DNA from: Thermohalobaculum sp963822985 | GTDB taxonomy: Bacteria > Pseudomonadota > Alphaproteobacteria > Rhodobacterales > Rhodobacteraceae | Length of the DNA: 64,000 nt | NCBI GenBank assembly: GCA_963822985.1 | Contig: CAWGJU010000005.1 | Location: forward strand, 186,001-250,000 | Direction of reading: 5' to 3' | Shown: positions 30,244 to 40,058 of the stretch, piece by piece | How positions within the stretch are numbered: the stretch's first letter is position 1 | Layout of the letters: every line of letters starts with the position of its first letter | Notes under the pieces: model-generated | What the model was told of the DNA's origin: nothing | Database searches by the model: none | The model's input: the letters and a program-made list of their open reading frames with translations, nothing else | Made by a program: the position numbers and the translations under genes

Positions 30244-30921
30244 TCAGCCGAGCGTCTGGGCGGCGCGGAGGAGCAGCGAGAGACCCAGCGCGGCGAAGAA
30301 GACGGCGACGCCGGCGGTGATCCAACGCCCCGCCCTCGCATAGGCTGCGGCCGCCGGGCGCGTGGTAAAGGCGAGCGCGTAGCCGGCATGGATGAGGCCG
30401 GCGAGGAGCGCGGCGCCGAGCACCATGGTGGCGATGGCCGCGGGCGTCGCCGAGCCGGCCGGGAAGATCGTCACGAGCACCAGCCAGGTGGTCAGCGCCT
30501 TGGGGTTCGTCGCCAGGACGCCGAGCGTCAGCAGGAAGGCGCCGCGCGGCGCCAGCACGCGCGGCCGGGCGCCGTCGGCGGCCCAGCCCCAGGCCCGACG
30601 CGCATAGCGCGCGGCGAAAACGAGCAGCAGCGTGCCGCCGACCGCCGAGAGCGCGGACGCGAGCCAGGGCGCCTCGCGGAAGACGACCGCCGCGCCCAAC
30701 ACCGCCGCGGCCGCCCAGCCGAGCACGCCGAGGGCGACCGCCGGCACGACGGCCAGCGCCGTCCGTCGGCCCGAGCCGAGCGCGATGGCGATCGTGTTGA
30801 AGACGTTCGGACCCGGCGACAGCACGTTCGCGCCGAAGACGGCGAGCGCCGTGCCAATCTCGATCCAGGGAAAGGGCGGTGTTGCCAGGCGGGAGACTCG
30901 GGAGGGATGCGTCGGCGCCAC
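30244..30921 (-). CDS. LysE/RhtB-family amino acid exporter
   Basis: Inner-membrane exporter of about 200 conserved residues with six predicted helices. The N-terminal helix and motif read AVFGANVLSPGPNVFNTIA, where SPGPN is the family signature. Internal segments LTLGVLATNPKALTTWLVLV and a C-terminal helix close it. The start is uncertain: no ATG precedes the first helix; GTG at 30921 is the nearest usable codon and would add about 20 extra residues before WIEIGTALAV. Transported compound unknown. 149 bases upstream of ctaD in the same orientation. Confidence 0.82.
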   Translation of the reverse strand: MAPTHPSRVSRLATPPFPWIEIGTALAVFGANVLSPGPNVFNTIAIALGSGRRTALAVVPAVALGVLGWAAAAVLGAAVVFREAPWLASALSAVGGTLLLVFAARYARRAWGWAADGARPRVLAPRGAFLLTLGVLATNPKALTTWLVLVTIFPAGSATPAAIATMVLGAALLAGLIHAGYALAFTTRPAAAAYARAGRWITAGVAVFFAALGLSLLLRAAQTLG

Positions 30922-31162
30922 TCTGCCGAGCGCGCGGGGCGCGGTCAACGGCGCCTCAGGACGCCTTCGGGCGGCCGCCGGCTCACGCGCAGCCAAATGC
31001 GAGGCGTGCTGCCCCAGATGAGGTCAGGGGCGCTGCGTCAAGCCATGACCAGAGTTCGGCCAGGCCGTTGAGCAGCCGGGCGTGGCAGTGGTGCCTCCGC
31101 GCGCGCTATGGCCGGGAGCGGTTCAGCCCCCGAGGCGGAGGCGCCGTCCCGGCCGCCGGCGG

Positions 31163-31555
31163 CTAGTGCTCGCCCAGGTAGCAGACGACCGCCTCGCGGT
31201 CCTCGACCTTGGGCAGGCCGGCGAAGGCCATCTTCGTACCCTTGACGATCTCGCGCGGCTTTTCCAGATAGGCGACCAAATGCGTCTCGTCCCAGGTCGG
31301 GTTCGTCTCGGCATAGGCTTTCATAGCGTCCGAGTAGTTGAAGTCCGATATGCTGGCCACCGGGCGGCCGACGACGCCGTCGAGGTGCGGGCCGACGCGG
31401 TTCTTGGGCTGGTCGACGACGTGGCAGGCCTGGCAGCGCTTGAAGATCTTCTCGCCCGACGAGACCTTGCCGGCATCGCATTCGAGCGCCGAGGCGGCGG
31501 AGGCCGAAGCCACGACCGCCAGCGCCGCGAGGGTGCCGGTCAGAGCATTCCGCAT
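31163..31555 (-). CDS. Class I cytochrome c (c2-type), periplasmic
   Basis: 130 residues. A Sec signal peptide (NALTGTLAALAVVASASA) is followed by the haem-binding CQACH at 41-45 and the distal methionine in KGTKMAFAGL; the segments KNRVGPHLDGVVGRP and FNYSDAMKAY are typical of mitochondrial-like c2. It is a likely electron carrier to the cytochrome oxidase encoded 1 kb away. ATG 31555; the gene ends before a 240-base stretch without genes. Confidence 0.93.
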   Translation of the reverse strand: MRNALTGTLAALAVVASASAASALECDAGKVSSGEKIFKRCQACHVVDQPKNRVGPHLDGVVGRPVASISDFNYSDAMKAYAETNPTWDETHLVAYLEKPREIVKGTKMAFAGLPKVEDREAVVCYLGEH

Positions 31556-31660
31556 TGTGTCACTCCATTCCCTTGGGTGTTTTGTCGCCGGCGCAACGAC
31601 TTGGCCGGGCCGGCAGGGACACATCGATATGCACCGCCGCCGCGCGCTGTCCAGTACGTG

Positions 31661-32353
31661 TCAGCCGAGATGCGGCGATCCATCCGGCGAAAAGGCCTCG
31701 ACAAAGCGGCGCTGCAGCGCGACGTCGAGATCGGCCATGGTGACGGGCAGGCCGAGGTCGACAAGGCTGGTGACGCCGTGGCCCGACCCGTCGCCGTCGA
31801 TGCCGCAGGGCACGATACCGCGATAGTGGCCGAGCTCCGGCTCGACATTGATCGAGACGCCGTGGAAGGTGACCCAGCGACGGACGCGCACGCCGATGGC
31901 GGCGATCTTGTCCTCGGCGGGCGTGCCGTCCAGCGCGGGCGCTTTGTCGGGGCGGCGAACCCAGACGCCGACGCGGCCCTCGCGGCGCTCGCCCCTGACC
32001 TGGAAGTCGGCGAGGGCGGCGATGACCCAGCCCTCGAGCGCGTGGACGAAGCGGCGCAGGTCGCGGCCACGCCGCTCGAGGTCGAGCATCACATAGGCGA
32101 CGCGCTGGCCAGGCCCGTGATAGGTGTAGCGGCCGCCTCGACGGGCCGGATAGATGGGCAAGAGCGGCTCGACGAGTTCCTCGGACCGGGCGGAGGTGCC
32201 GGCCGTGTAGAGGGCCGGGTGCTCGAGCAGCCAAACGCATTCCGGGGCGCTGCCGGCGCGGATCGCGTCGGCCCGCGCCTCCATGAAGGCGAGCGCGTCG
32301 GGGTATTCGACGGGCGCCTGGCTGATCCGCCACTCGACCATGCGGCAGGGCAT
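31661..32353 (-). CDS. lipB: Octanoyltransferase LipB
   Basis: Transfers octanoyl from acyl carrier protein to lipoyl domains, first step of lipoate synthesis. 230 residues. The catalytic cysteine is C183 in GIVPCGI and the catalytic lysine is K149 in DKIAAIGVRV; substrate-channel segments RRGGRYTYHGPGQ and WVTFHGVSINV are present. Start at 32353 (MPCRM), or M5 at 32341. Frame intact. Upstream, on the opposite strand, lies tRNA-Leu. Confidence 0.95.
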   Translation of the reverse strand: MPCRMVEWRISQAPVEYPDALAFMEARADAIRAGSAPECVWLLEHPALYTAGTSARSEELVEPLLPIYPARRGGRYTYHGPGQRVAYVMLDLERRGRDLRRFVHALEGWVIAALADFQVRGERREGRVGVWVRRPDKAPALDGTPAEDKIAAIGVRVRRWVTFHGVSINVEPELGHYRGIVPCGIDGDGSGHGVTSLVDLGLPVTMADLDVALQRRFVEAFSPDGSPHLG

Positions 32354-32439
32354 ATGCCGCGCCCCCCGTGTCTACAAGGCCGCGCAGGCGGGGCTTCACA
32401 AGGGCGGGGGCGTTTGCTACATGCGCGCTCGCACGATTT

Positions 32440-32526
32440 GCGGTCGTGGCGGAATTGGTAGACGCGCAGCGTTGAGGTCGCTGTGGGGTAACTCCCGTGG
32501 AAGTTCGAGTCTTCTCGACCGCACCA
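32440..32526 (+). tRNA. tRNA-Leu (anticodon GAG)
   Basis: 87-nt tRNA with encoded CCA. Acceptor arms GCGGTCG and CGACCGC pair fully. The anticodon stem CAGCG/CGCTG closes the seven-base loop TTGAGGT, so the anticodon GAG is at 32474-32476 and reads CTC/CTT leucine codons. The long variable arm and the T-loop TTCGAGT are as expected for a class II leucine tRNA. Confidence 0.97.
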
Positions 32527-32709
32527 TAAAATCCCTCGGCAGCCCGGCGCCGGCCAATTACTACCGGCAGTGTCGCTCATCAGGCGGCCCGGCCCGCGCC
32601 GGGACCCGCAGCGAAGGAGTGAGCCGTCGGCGGGCTCCGCGGTGGCCGCAATCGTGATTTGACCAAGCGTGATTTGCCAGGACGCTCGCCCGGTATTACT
32701 TGAACGATC

Positions 32710-33948
32710 ATGTCACACGCGACCTTCATTGCCGGCATCGAGGACTGGCTGATCGAGAAGGCGCTCGGCGATCCCGACATCACCCTGCTGTTCGAGACGC
32801 TGTGCAAGCGGCTGCACGCGGTCGGCGTGCCGCTCGACCGGGCGTCGCTCAGCTGGCCGACGCTGCACCCGCTCTACCGCTCCGAGCAGGTCTTCTGGCG
32901 GCGCGAGACAGGCACCGAGTTCCAGCAGTACATCCACGGCGTGACGAGGAGCGAGCCCTGGCTGCGCTCGCCGCTCTTCCATGTGGTCTCGCACGGTCTC
33001 TCGAGCATGCGCCGGCAGCTGACCGGCCCGGGCGCGCTTGTCGACTTCGAGGTTCTCGAGGAGTTCCGCGGGCAGGGCTACACGGACTATCTGGTTACCA
33101 GCTCGACCTTCCGCATCGCAGAAGTGGACGATTTCCAGGGCGGCAAGCCGGGCCTGATCGCCAGCTGGGCGACCAGGCGCGAGCAGGGCTTCACCGATGA
33201 CGATCTCGACGCGCTGAAGCGCATCCAGACGGTGTTCGCCGTCGCCTGCCGCGCGGCGATCCAGAAGCGCGTGATGGCGAACCTGGCCAACGCCTATCTG
33301 GGCGCGACGGCCGGGTGGCAGGTGCTGGCCGGCGACATCCGCCGCGGCGACGGCGCGCGCATCCCGGCGGTGGTCTGGTTCTCGGACCTGCGCGGCTCGA
33401 CGCGGCTGTCGGACAGCATGGCGCCGGACGATTACCTGGCGCTGCTCAACCGGTACTACGAATGCACGGCGACGCCCGTCATCGAGCACGGCGGCGAGAT
33501 CCTGAACTTCATTGGCGACGGCGTGCTGGCTATCTTCCCCATCCAGGCCGGCTGCCCGCGCGAGGCCGCGGCGCGCGCCGAGCGGGCGGTGGCGGACGCG
33601 CTCCGCCTCTGCTGCGACGCGGCGACGGACACGCCTGGCGGCGCACCGCTGCGCTTCGGCATCGGGCTGGCGATCGGCGAGGTCATGTTCGGCAATATCG
33701 GCGTGCCCAGCCGACTCGCCTTCTCGGGCATCGGCCAGGTCGTGAATACGGTGCAACGGATCGAGAAGATGACGAAGGAGCTGGGCCTGCCCGTGCTGGC
33801 GGAAGCCGCCTTCGCGGCGGCGGCCACGGGCAACTGGCCCTCGGCCGGCGAGGTCGAGATCCGCGACTATGGCCGGCGGATCGAGGTCTTCACCTTCGGT
33901 GACCGGGCCGCCGACGCGCCCGCCGTGCTGCAGGAGGCGGCCGAGTAG
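32710..33948 (+). CDS. Class III adenylate/guanylate cyclase
   Basis: 412 residues, soluble. The first 215 residues are a sensory-like domain I do not recognise; a GAF-like fold is possible. The cyclase domain spans about 218-400. Metal-binding aspartates are D226 (VWFSDLRGST) and D270 (NFIGDGVLAIF), and the transition-state Asn/Arg pair is in GQVVNTVQRIEKM. The base-selecting positions (AFSGIGQ) are not the classical Lys/Asp, so ATP versus GTP preference is open. ATG 32710. Single gene, 183 bases after the tRNA. Confidence 0.9.
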   Translation: MSHATFIAGIEDWLIEKALGDPDITLLFETLCKRLHAVGVPLDRASLSWPTLHPLYRSEQVFWRRETGTEFQQYIHGVTRSEPWLRSPLFHVVSHGLSSMRRQLTGPGALVDFEVLEEFRGQGYTDYLVTSSTFRIAEVDDFQGGKPGLIASWATRREQGFTDDDLDALKRIQTVFAVACRAAIQKRVMANLANAYLGATAGWQVLAGDIRRGDGARIPAVVWFSDLRGSTRLSDSMAPDDYLALLNRYYECTATPVIEHGGEILNFIGDGVLAIFPIQAGCPREAAARAERAVADALRLCCDAATDTPGGAPLRFGIGLAIGEVMFGNIGVPSRLAFSGIGQVVNTVQRIEKMTKELGLPVLAEAAFAAAATGNWPSAGEVEIRDYGRRIEVFTFGDRAADAPAVLQEAAE

Positions 33949-34053
33949 CGGTCTCGCTTGCCGCCTGCGGCCGGGTAATCGCCCGGGAGATGGATCGGGC
34001 CGGCGGGCTCGGCCGTTAAGCCGCCGAAGCAATCAAAGCCAAAGGAGAACGCG

Positions 34054-34467
34054 ATGACCTTCCGCACCGCGTGGCGGGCTCCGGTGCGCCTCTTGGCCGC
34101 ATCGGCGATCGTCGCTGCTGCCGGCATGGCGCAGGCGCAGGACACTGATTGGGATGCGCTGGAGCGGCCGGATTGGGGCGAGACGCAGCAGAGCGCGCCG
34201 GAGACGGCAGCCTCCTCGCCATCGCAATTCGCGAGCGACATCTCGAGCGCCTTCCAGGAGCTCGGCATGACCGCCGCGCGCGCCGACTGCTACGGGCGCG
34301 TTCTGGAGCAGAAGTTGAAGCCGAAGCATCAGGACGATGCGGTGGAGCTGCTCAGGACGTCGCAGGAAGCGGGCGAGGTCAGGAAAAAAGTCACGCGTAA
34401 GGGTTTCGACATCATGGGCGGCTTCCGCAGCGCGAACAAGCGCTGCCCCGAGCAGATGGGCAGCTGA
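34054..34467 (+). CDS. Secreted small protein, paralogue A (unknown family)
   Basis: 137 residues with a cleavable signal peptide (cleavage after AQA, near residue 29). The mature protein starts with DTDWDALERPDWGE, a Ser/Ala-rich linker, then a helical domain with DCYGRVLEQKLKP, DIMGGF and a C-terminal RCPEQMGS. Two cysteines remain in the mature chain and could form a disulfide. The downstream gene encodes a paralogue with the same layout. A strong AAAGGAG ribosome-binding site precedes ATG 34054. I recognise no family; periplasmic or surface location is inferred from the signal peptide. Confidence 0.82.
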   Translation: MTFRTAWRAPVRLLAASAIVAAAGMAQAQDTDWDALERPDWGETQQSAPETAASSPSQFASDISSAFQELGMTAARADCYGRVLEQKLKPKHQDDAVELLRTSQEAGEVRKKVTRKGFDIMGGFRSANKRCPEQMGS

Positions 34468-34553
34468 GGTCCTGGTATCGCGATGGATCGCCGGAGCCGG
34501 CTCCGGCGTTGATGCGCGCGATGACATCAACAAGCCTCGAAAGGGATACTTCA

Positions 34554-34997
34554 ATGACCATCCACACCCGCGCGCTCGGCGCGTGTCTTGCTTGTGCGGT
34601 CTCGATCGGAACGCTGGCGCAGGCCGGCACGAACTGGGACTCGCTGAAATCATCCGACTGGAGCGGCAACCAGGGTGAAAGCCAGCCGGACAGCGGCCAG
34701 GCCGCCTCCGGCCGGGGCGGGCAGAGCGCGCAGGGCGCGAACGTCACCCAATCTTCCGGCGGCACGGGGATCAAGCAGGCCTTCGTCAAGCTGGGCATGG
34801 CCGAGCAGCGGGCTGCCTGCTACCAGGACGTGCTCTCGCAGAAATTGTCGCCCGACCAGCAGGAGCAGGCTGCCCAGATCGTCAGCGAATCGACGGATTC
34901 CGACGAGGTGCGGACAAATGTCGTATCGGCCGGCCCGACAATCATGGGCGGCTTCTCGGCGGCCGACGCGCAATGCCCTGAGGGCATGGGCAGCTGA
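34554..34997 (+). CDS. Secreted small protein, paralogue B (unknown family)
   Basis: 147 residues, paralogous to the gene 86 bases upstream. A signal peptide (cleavage near LAQAG) is followed by TNWDSLKSSDWSGN, a Gln/Gly/Ser-rich linker, and the helical domain ACYQDVLSQKLSP, then TIMGGF and QCPEGMGS. The WDxL-x3-DW start, the CY-x2-VL-x-QKL-x-P core, the IMGGF segment and the CPE-x-MGS end are shared with paralogue A; the linker is not. ATG 34554 follows AAGGGA. An in-frame codon at 34509 would only add residues in front of the signal peptide. Confidence 0.82.
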   Translation: MTIHTRALGACLACAVSIGTLAQAGTNWDSLKSSDWSGNQGESQPDSGQAASGRGGQSAQGANVTQSSGGTGIKQAFVKLGMAEQRAACYQDVLSQKLSPDQQEQAAQIVSESTDSDEVRTNVVSAGPTIMGGFSAADAQCPEGMGS

Positions 34998-35021
34998 CGG
35001 CCCAACTGACCAGAAACGGGC

Positions 35022-35047
35022 AACGGCGGGTGCGCGCACTCGCCGTT
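35022..35047. terminator. Bidirectional terminator hairpin
   Basis: A 26-base near-perfect palindrome: AACGGCG-G-GTGCG pairs with CGCAC-T-CGCCGTT (one G.T pair). It lies between the convergent paralogue B and thiolase genes, followed on the + strand by TTTCGGTCTT. A second, shorter palindrome GGCGCCCGGGCGCC follows. Placement between convergent genes supports a transcription terminator for both. Confidence 0.6.
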
Positions 35048-35091
35048 TCGGTCTTGGCGCCCGGGCGCCCCGAGCATTGGGCGAGGCGCCG

Positions 35092-36273
<1,182 letters not shown>

Positions 36274-36495
36274 GAGATCTCTCCTTGGTTGGGGTCGCGC
36301 CGCCATACTCCGGTCTTCGCGCGGCTGCCACCAAGCTAGGCGGCGGCGCCCCGCGCCGCAACATGCCAGGGGATCGACCGCTCGTGGCCGGGACCGAACC
36401 CGGCAGGAGAGGCCCCGCGTTATCAAACGTTAGGCTTTGTGCGGCAGCATCTTCGCCGCTGCAACGGATGGCAGACGCAATCGGAGCGGACGGGG

Positions 36496-36867
36496 ATGGC
36501 CAATCCCGGAAGTAGCGAGAAACAGAGGTGCGCGCCAAGGCGGCGCGTGCTGAAGGCGGCCCAGATCGTCCTCGACGGAGGTCAGAGGGTCATCGATTGC
36601 ATGATCCGGGACATCTCGGAATCCGGAGCCAAGATCGACACCGAGGTCGAGCAGGCGCTGCCCGGCCAGTTCTGGGTCGTCCTGCCCGACGGCACGCGGC
36701 GGCCGACAAAGCTGGTCTGGCAGAACGCGAACCTGCTGGGTGTGCATTTCAGCGATTCTCAGCCCGGCATCGATGCCGGCAGAGCGGCCCTGATCGCCCG
36801 CATCGTCGAGATCGAGAAGCAGCTCTCAGAGCTGCGCGCCGAGATCATGGCGGGCCAGCACGGCTGA
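36496..36867 (+). CDS. PilZ-domain protein
   Basis: 123 residues. PilZ signature: APRRRVLKAAQIVLDGG (the RxxxR half) and IRDISESGAKIDT (the D-x-S-x-x-G half), then strands ending GVHFSDS, and a C-terminal helix (EIEKQLSELRAEIMAG). It is a likely c-di-GMP receptor, single domain, cytoplasmic. ATG 36496 is used; an in-frame upstream codon at 36439 would lengthen it by 19 residues that are not conserved-looking. Divergent from the thiolase gene. Confidence 0.85.
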   Translation: MANPGSSEKQRCAPRRRVLKAAQIVLDGGQRVIDCMIRDISESGAKIDTEVEQALPGQFWVVLPDGTRRPTKLVWQNANLLGVHFSDSQPGIDAGRAALIARIVEIEKQLSELRAEIMAGQHG

Positions 36868-37002
36868 GCCCTTCGAGCGACGGTCAACCCGGATCTGGCA
36901 TGGATCTGGCATGGCTCTCGCCGAGCGGCTTCGGGGGCGATTGCGCGGGCCGTGGATGCCCCGCTATCGTCGCCACCTGCCCGGGAGGACCGACCGCAGC
37001 AG

Positions 37003-38043
37003 ATGACCGAGCAGCCGTTTCCACCGCGCAATCTGGTCTTCGTCTGCGACGGCACGCTGTCGTCCGACCTGCCGGGCGAGGAGTTGAACGCCGGTCTGCT
37101 GCACCGGCTGCTGGCCGAGATCGGCCAGGCGCGCACCCAGCGCTGGAAGTACGACAGGGGCGTCCAGGGCACGGGCTGGCGCCGGTGGTTCAACGCCGCC
37201 TTGGGCGAGGGCGTCAACCTCTCGATCATGCGCGGCTATGGCTTCATCGCGCGGCACTATCGGCCGGGCGACCGCATCTTCCTGATCGGCTATTCGCGCG
37301 GCGGCTATGCCGTCCGGTCGCTGGCGGGGATGATCGGCCGGGTCGGGCTGCTGCGCCGACGCTATGCCACCGAGCGCTATGTCAACCTCGCCTTCCGCTT
37401 CTACGAGATCGGTTCGAACTCGCCGGCGCGGCGCGCATTCACGGCGCATCGCTGCTATGACGGCGTGACGGTCGAGATGCTGGGCGTCTGGGACACGGTG
37501 AAGTCGCTGGGGCTGCCCTATCCGATTCTGAACCGGCTGGCGCCGATGGCGACCGAGTTCCACGACGACGAGCTCGGACGGCATATCCGTCAGGGCTACC
37601 AGGCGCTGGCGATCGACGAGGACCGCAGGTCCTTCCGGCCCAAGCTCTGGCAGCGCAGCGCCGACTGGCGCGGGCGGCTGGAGCAGGCCTGGTTTCCGGG
37701 AGCGCATGGCGATGTCGGCGGCGAGGTGCACACGCGTCCCGAGGCGCGGCCGCTGGCCAACATCCCGCTAAACTGGCTGCTGCGCCGCGCCGTCCGGCAC
37801 GGGCTGATCCTGCCGGAAGGCTGGGAGACGCGCTTTCCCGAGGATGCGGCCGCGCCGATGCTGGGCGCGCGCACAGGTGTCGGCAGGCTGTTCCTGTCTC
37901 GGAGCCCGCGCCGGGTCGGCTGCGCCGATGGCGAGACGATCCATCTCTCGATCCGCGAGCGGATGGCGCTGGTGCCGGGCTATGCGCCGCGCGGCGAGCT
38001 GGGCGGGGACGATCCCGAGCCGGTGGAGAGCCCCGCGACCTGA
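37003..38043 (+). CDS. DUF2235 (Tle1-like alpha/beta hydrolase) protein
   Basis: 346 residues. The N-terminal strand LVFVCDGTLSSDLPG, the nucleophile elbow LIGYSRGGYAVRSLAG (GxSxG), GVWDTVKSLGLPYP and the histidine region WFPGAHGDVGGEV are the DUF2235 pattern; some members are type VI secretion phospholipases. No secretion-system or immunity genes are adjacent, so the role is probably metabolic or unknown. ATG 37003 is chosen; GTG 36952 is in frame with GGAGG between the two, so the start is not certain. Confidence 0.82.
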   Translation: MTEQPFPPRNLVFVCDGTLSSDLPGEELNAGLLHRLLAEIGQARTQRWKYDRGVQGTGWRRWFNAALGEGVNLSIMRGYGFIARHYRPGDRIFLIGYSRGGYAVRSLAGMIGRVGLLRRRYATERYVNLAFRFYEIGSNSPARRAFTAHRCYDGVTVEMLGVWDTVKSLGLPYPILNRLAPMATEFHDDELGRHIRQGYQALAIDEDRRSFRPKLWQRSADWRGRLEQAWFPGAHGDVGGEVHTRPEARPLANIPLNWLLRRAVRHGLILPEGWETRFPEDAAAPMLGARTGVGRLFLSRSPRRVGCADGETIHLSIRERMALVPGYAPRGELGGDDPEPVESPAT

Positions 38044-38078
38044 GCCGTGGGACGCCGGCAGATCGCCGGAACCCCATT

Positions 38079-38144
38079 GTCATTCCCGCGCAAGCCGGGT
38101 CTGCCTTGATATTCAGCGAGATCCCCGGCTTGCGCGGGGATGAC
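38079..38144. repeat. Palindromic REP-like element
   Basis: Left arm 38079-38099 starts GTCATTCCCGCGCAAGCC; right arm 38123-38144 is its reverse complement with one mismatch (ends GCGCGGGGATGAC). The 23-base spacer is unpaired. The sequence GTCATTCCCGCG with its complement is a common intergenic repeat in proteobacterial genomes. It sits between the convergent DUF2235 and TRAP-transporter genes, where it could also act as a terminator for either. Confidence 0.75.
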
Positions 38145-38214
38145 GGCCGCGGGTGTCGGAGCCGCTGTGGTCGCAACTCGCTCTGATGGCTCGGCGACCT
38201 GCCCTGGCCCGACC

Positions 38215-39489
38215 TCAGTAGAGCAGGTCGCGCAGGCCGAGCGAGATCCAGGGGACGTAGGTCACCAGCAGCACGCAGAGGACGATCACGCAGAAGAACG
38301 GCAGGAGCGACGGCACGATCTTCTCGATCGGCAGGCGCGCGACCTGGCAGGCGGCGAACAGGTTCACGCCGACGGGGGGCGTGATCATGCCCATGGCGAG
38401 GTTGACGACCATGATCAGGCCGAAATGCACGGGGTCGACCCCGAACCCGACGGCGATCGGCACCAGGATCGGCGCGAGCACCAAGATGGCCGCCGCCGTC
38501 TCGATGAACATGCCGACCACGAAAAGGAAGAGATTGACCGCGAGCAGGAAGGTGACCTTGTCGGTGAACGTCGCCTGCACCCAGTCCGTCGCCATCGCCG
38601 GCAGCCCGGTGCGGCTGAGCAGGAAGGAGAAGAGCGCCGCGGCGGCGATGATCAGCATGACGACCGAGGTGGCGATCACCGTGTCGCGCATCACCTTGAC
38701 GAACGAGGCCCAGCTCAGCTCGCGATAGATCAGCGCGCCGACGAGCAGCGAATAGGCAACGGCGACGCCCGATGCCTCGGTCGGCGTGAAGATGCCGCCA
38801 TAGATGCCGCCGATCACGATGATCGGCATGATGAGCGCGATGATCGCGTCCGCGGCGGCCGGGCCAAGCGGGATGCGCTCGGCGCCGTCCTCGTCGCCAT
38901 AGCCCTTGAACCGGCAATAGACGAGCAGGAACAGCATCAGCGCGCCAGCGACCAGCAGCCCGGGACCGAAGCCCGCGATGAAGAGCTGGCCGACCGAGGT
39001 GTCGGTGGCGACGCCGTAGAGGATCAGCGGGATCGAGGGCGGGATCAGCACGCCGAGCTCGGCCGAGGTCGCCTGCACCGCGGCTGCCGTCGCGCGCGGA
39101 TAGCCGTTCGCCACCATCGCCGGGATCAGGATCGCGCCGATCGCGAAGGTCGTCGCCACCGACGAGCCCGAGACGGCGGCGAAGATCATGCAGGTGATCA
39201 CGCAGGAGGCCGCCAGCCCGCCGCGCATGCCGCCGACCAGGGCGCGGGCGAAATTGACGAGGCGGGTCGATATGCCGCCCGCCGACATCAGATTGCCCGA
39301 CAGGATGAAGAGCGGAATCGCCATCAGCGGAAAGCTGTCGATCCCGGTGAACATCCGCTGGCCGACGAGGATCAGCGGCAGGCCGGCGAAGACCTGGATG
39401 CCGAAGATCGAGGCGAGCCCCAGGCTGACGGCCACGGGCACGCCCAGCGCGATGAGCAGGATCAGCGCGCCGATGATCGTGACGTTCAC
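38215..39489 (-). CDS. dctM: TRAP transporter large permease DctM
   Basis: 424 residues, about 12 membrane helices. Recognisable parts: IPLFILSGNLMSAGGIS, FAAVSGSSVATTFAIGAILIP (the GSS/T motif), ELGVLIPPSIPLILYGV, IYGGIFTPTEASGVAV, and NLAMGMITPPVGVNLF. It forms the transport pore of an Na+- or proton-driven importer with DctP and DctQ. The GTG start at 39489 overlaps the dctQ stop (GTGA). Last gene of the dctP-dctQ-dctM operon. Confidence 0.95.
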   Translation of the reverse strand: MNVTIIGALILLIALGVPVAVSLGLASIFGIQVFAGLPLILVGQRMFTGIDSFPLMAIPLFILSGNLMSAGGISTRLVNFARALVGGMRGGLAASCVITCMIFAAVSGSSVATTFAIGAILIPAMVANGYPRATAAAVQATSAELGVLIPPSIPLILYGVATDTSVGQLFIAGFGPGLLVAGALMLFLLVYCRFKGYGDEDGAERIPLGPAAADAIIALIMPIIVIGGIYGGIFTPTEASGVAVAYSLLVGALIYRELSWASFVKVMRDTVIATSVVMLIIAAAALFSFLLSRTGLPAMATDWVQATFTDKVTFLLAVNLFLFVVGMFIETAAAILVLAPILVPIAVGFGVDPVHFGLIMVVNLAMGMITPPVGVNLFAACQVARLPIEKIVPSLLPFFCVIVLCVLLVTYVPWISLGLRDLLY

Positions 39490-40049
39490 AGCGCCGGCTC
39501 GCTGTGGACGTCGTGGATGTCGGCGCCGGGCTCGAGCAGCTCGCCCGTGCGCACGAGGACGGCCAGCGCCGCCAGCGCGCCGCCGATCGGCAGCGCCAGG
39601 TAGATCCAGGAGATGGAAAAGCCGAGGCCCGCCAGCCGCTGCGAACTGGTCCGATCGACCATCTCGATGCCGGTCCAGACGACGACCAGGAGGAACGCCA
39701 TCGAGGCGATGCCGGCGACGATCTGCAGCGCCTTGCCAAGCGGGCGCGGCACCGAGCGCACCAGGATCTCGGCGGCGATCACCGCGCCCTCGCGGAAGGC
39801 GGCGGCGGCGGCGAGGTAGACGGTCCAGATCATCACCGAGCGGACCAGGACCTCGGACCAGGTGGACGGCTGGTCGAAGATGAAGCGCATGACGACCTGA
39901 TAGCAGGTGAAGAACGCCATCAGCCCGAGGCCGACCATGGCCGCGCCGAGGGCGGCGCCGGTCAGCCACCGCTCGACGCCGCGCAGCGCGCGGAGCCAGG
40001 GCGGACGCCGCCAGGGGGGCGGCGTGCCTGGTGCGGTCTCGGCGGGCAT
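39486..40049 (-). CDS. dctQ: TRAP transporter small permease DctQ
   Basis: 187 residues, four membrane helices. The family feature CYQVVMRFIFDQPSTWSEVL (RF-x-F...PSxWSEEL) is clear. The other helices follow, with the tail GALAALAVLVRTGELLEPG. It partners DctM. ATG 40049 lies nine bases after the dctP stop. Confidence 0.92.
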   Translation of the reverse strand: MPAETAPGTPPPWRRPPWLRALRGVERWLTGAALGAAMVGLGLMAFFTCYQVVMRFIFDQPSTWSEVLVRSVMIWTVYLAAAAAFREGAVIAAEILVRSVPRPLGKALQIVAGIASMAFLLVVVWTGIEMVDRTSSQRLAGLGFSISWIYLALPIGGALAALAVLVRTGELLEPGADIHDVHSEPAL

Positions 40050-40058
40050 CGGCGGCCC

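Noticed and set aside
37003..38043. Type VI secretion phospholipase effector
   Set aside because: DUF2235 alone is insufficient; no VgrG, Hcp, PAAR or immunity gene is adjacent.
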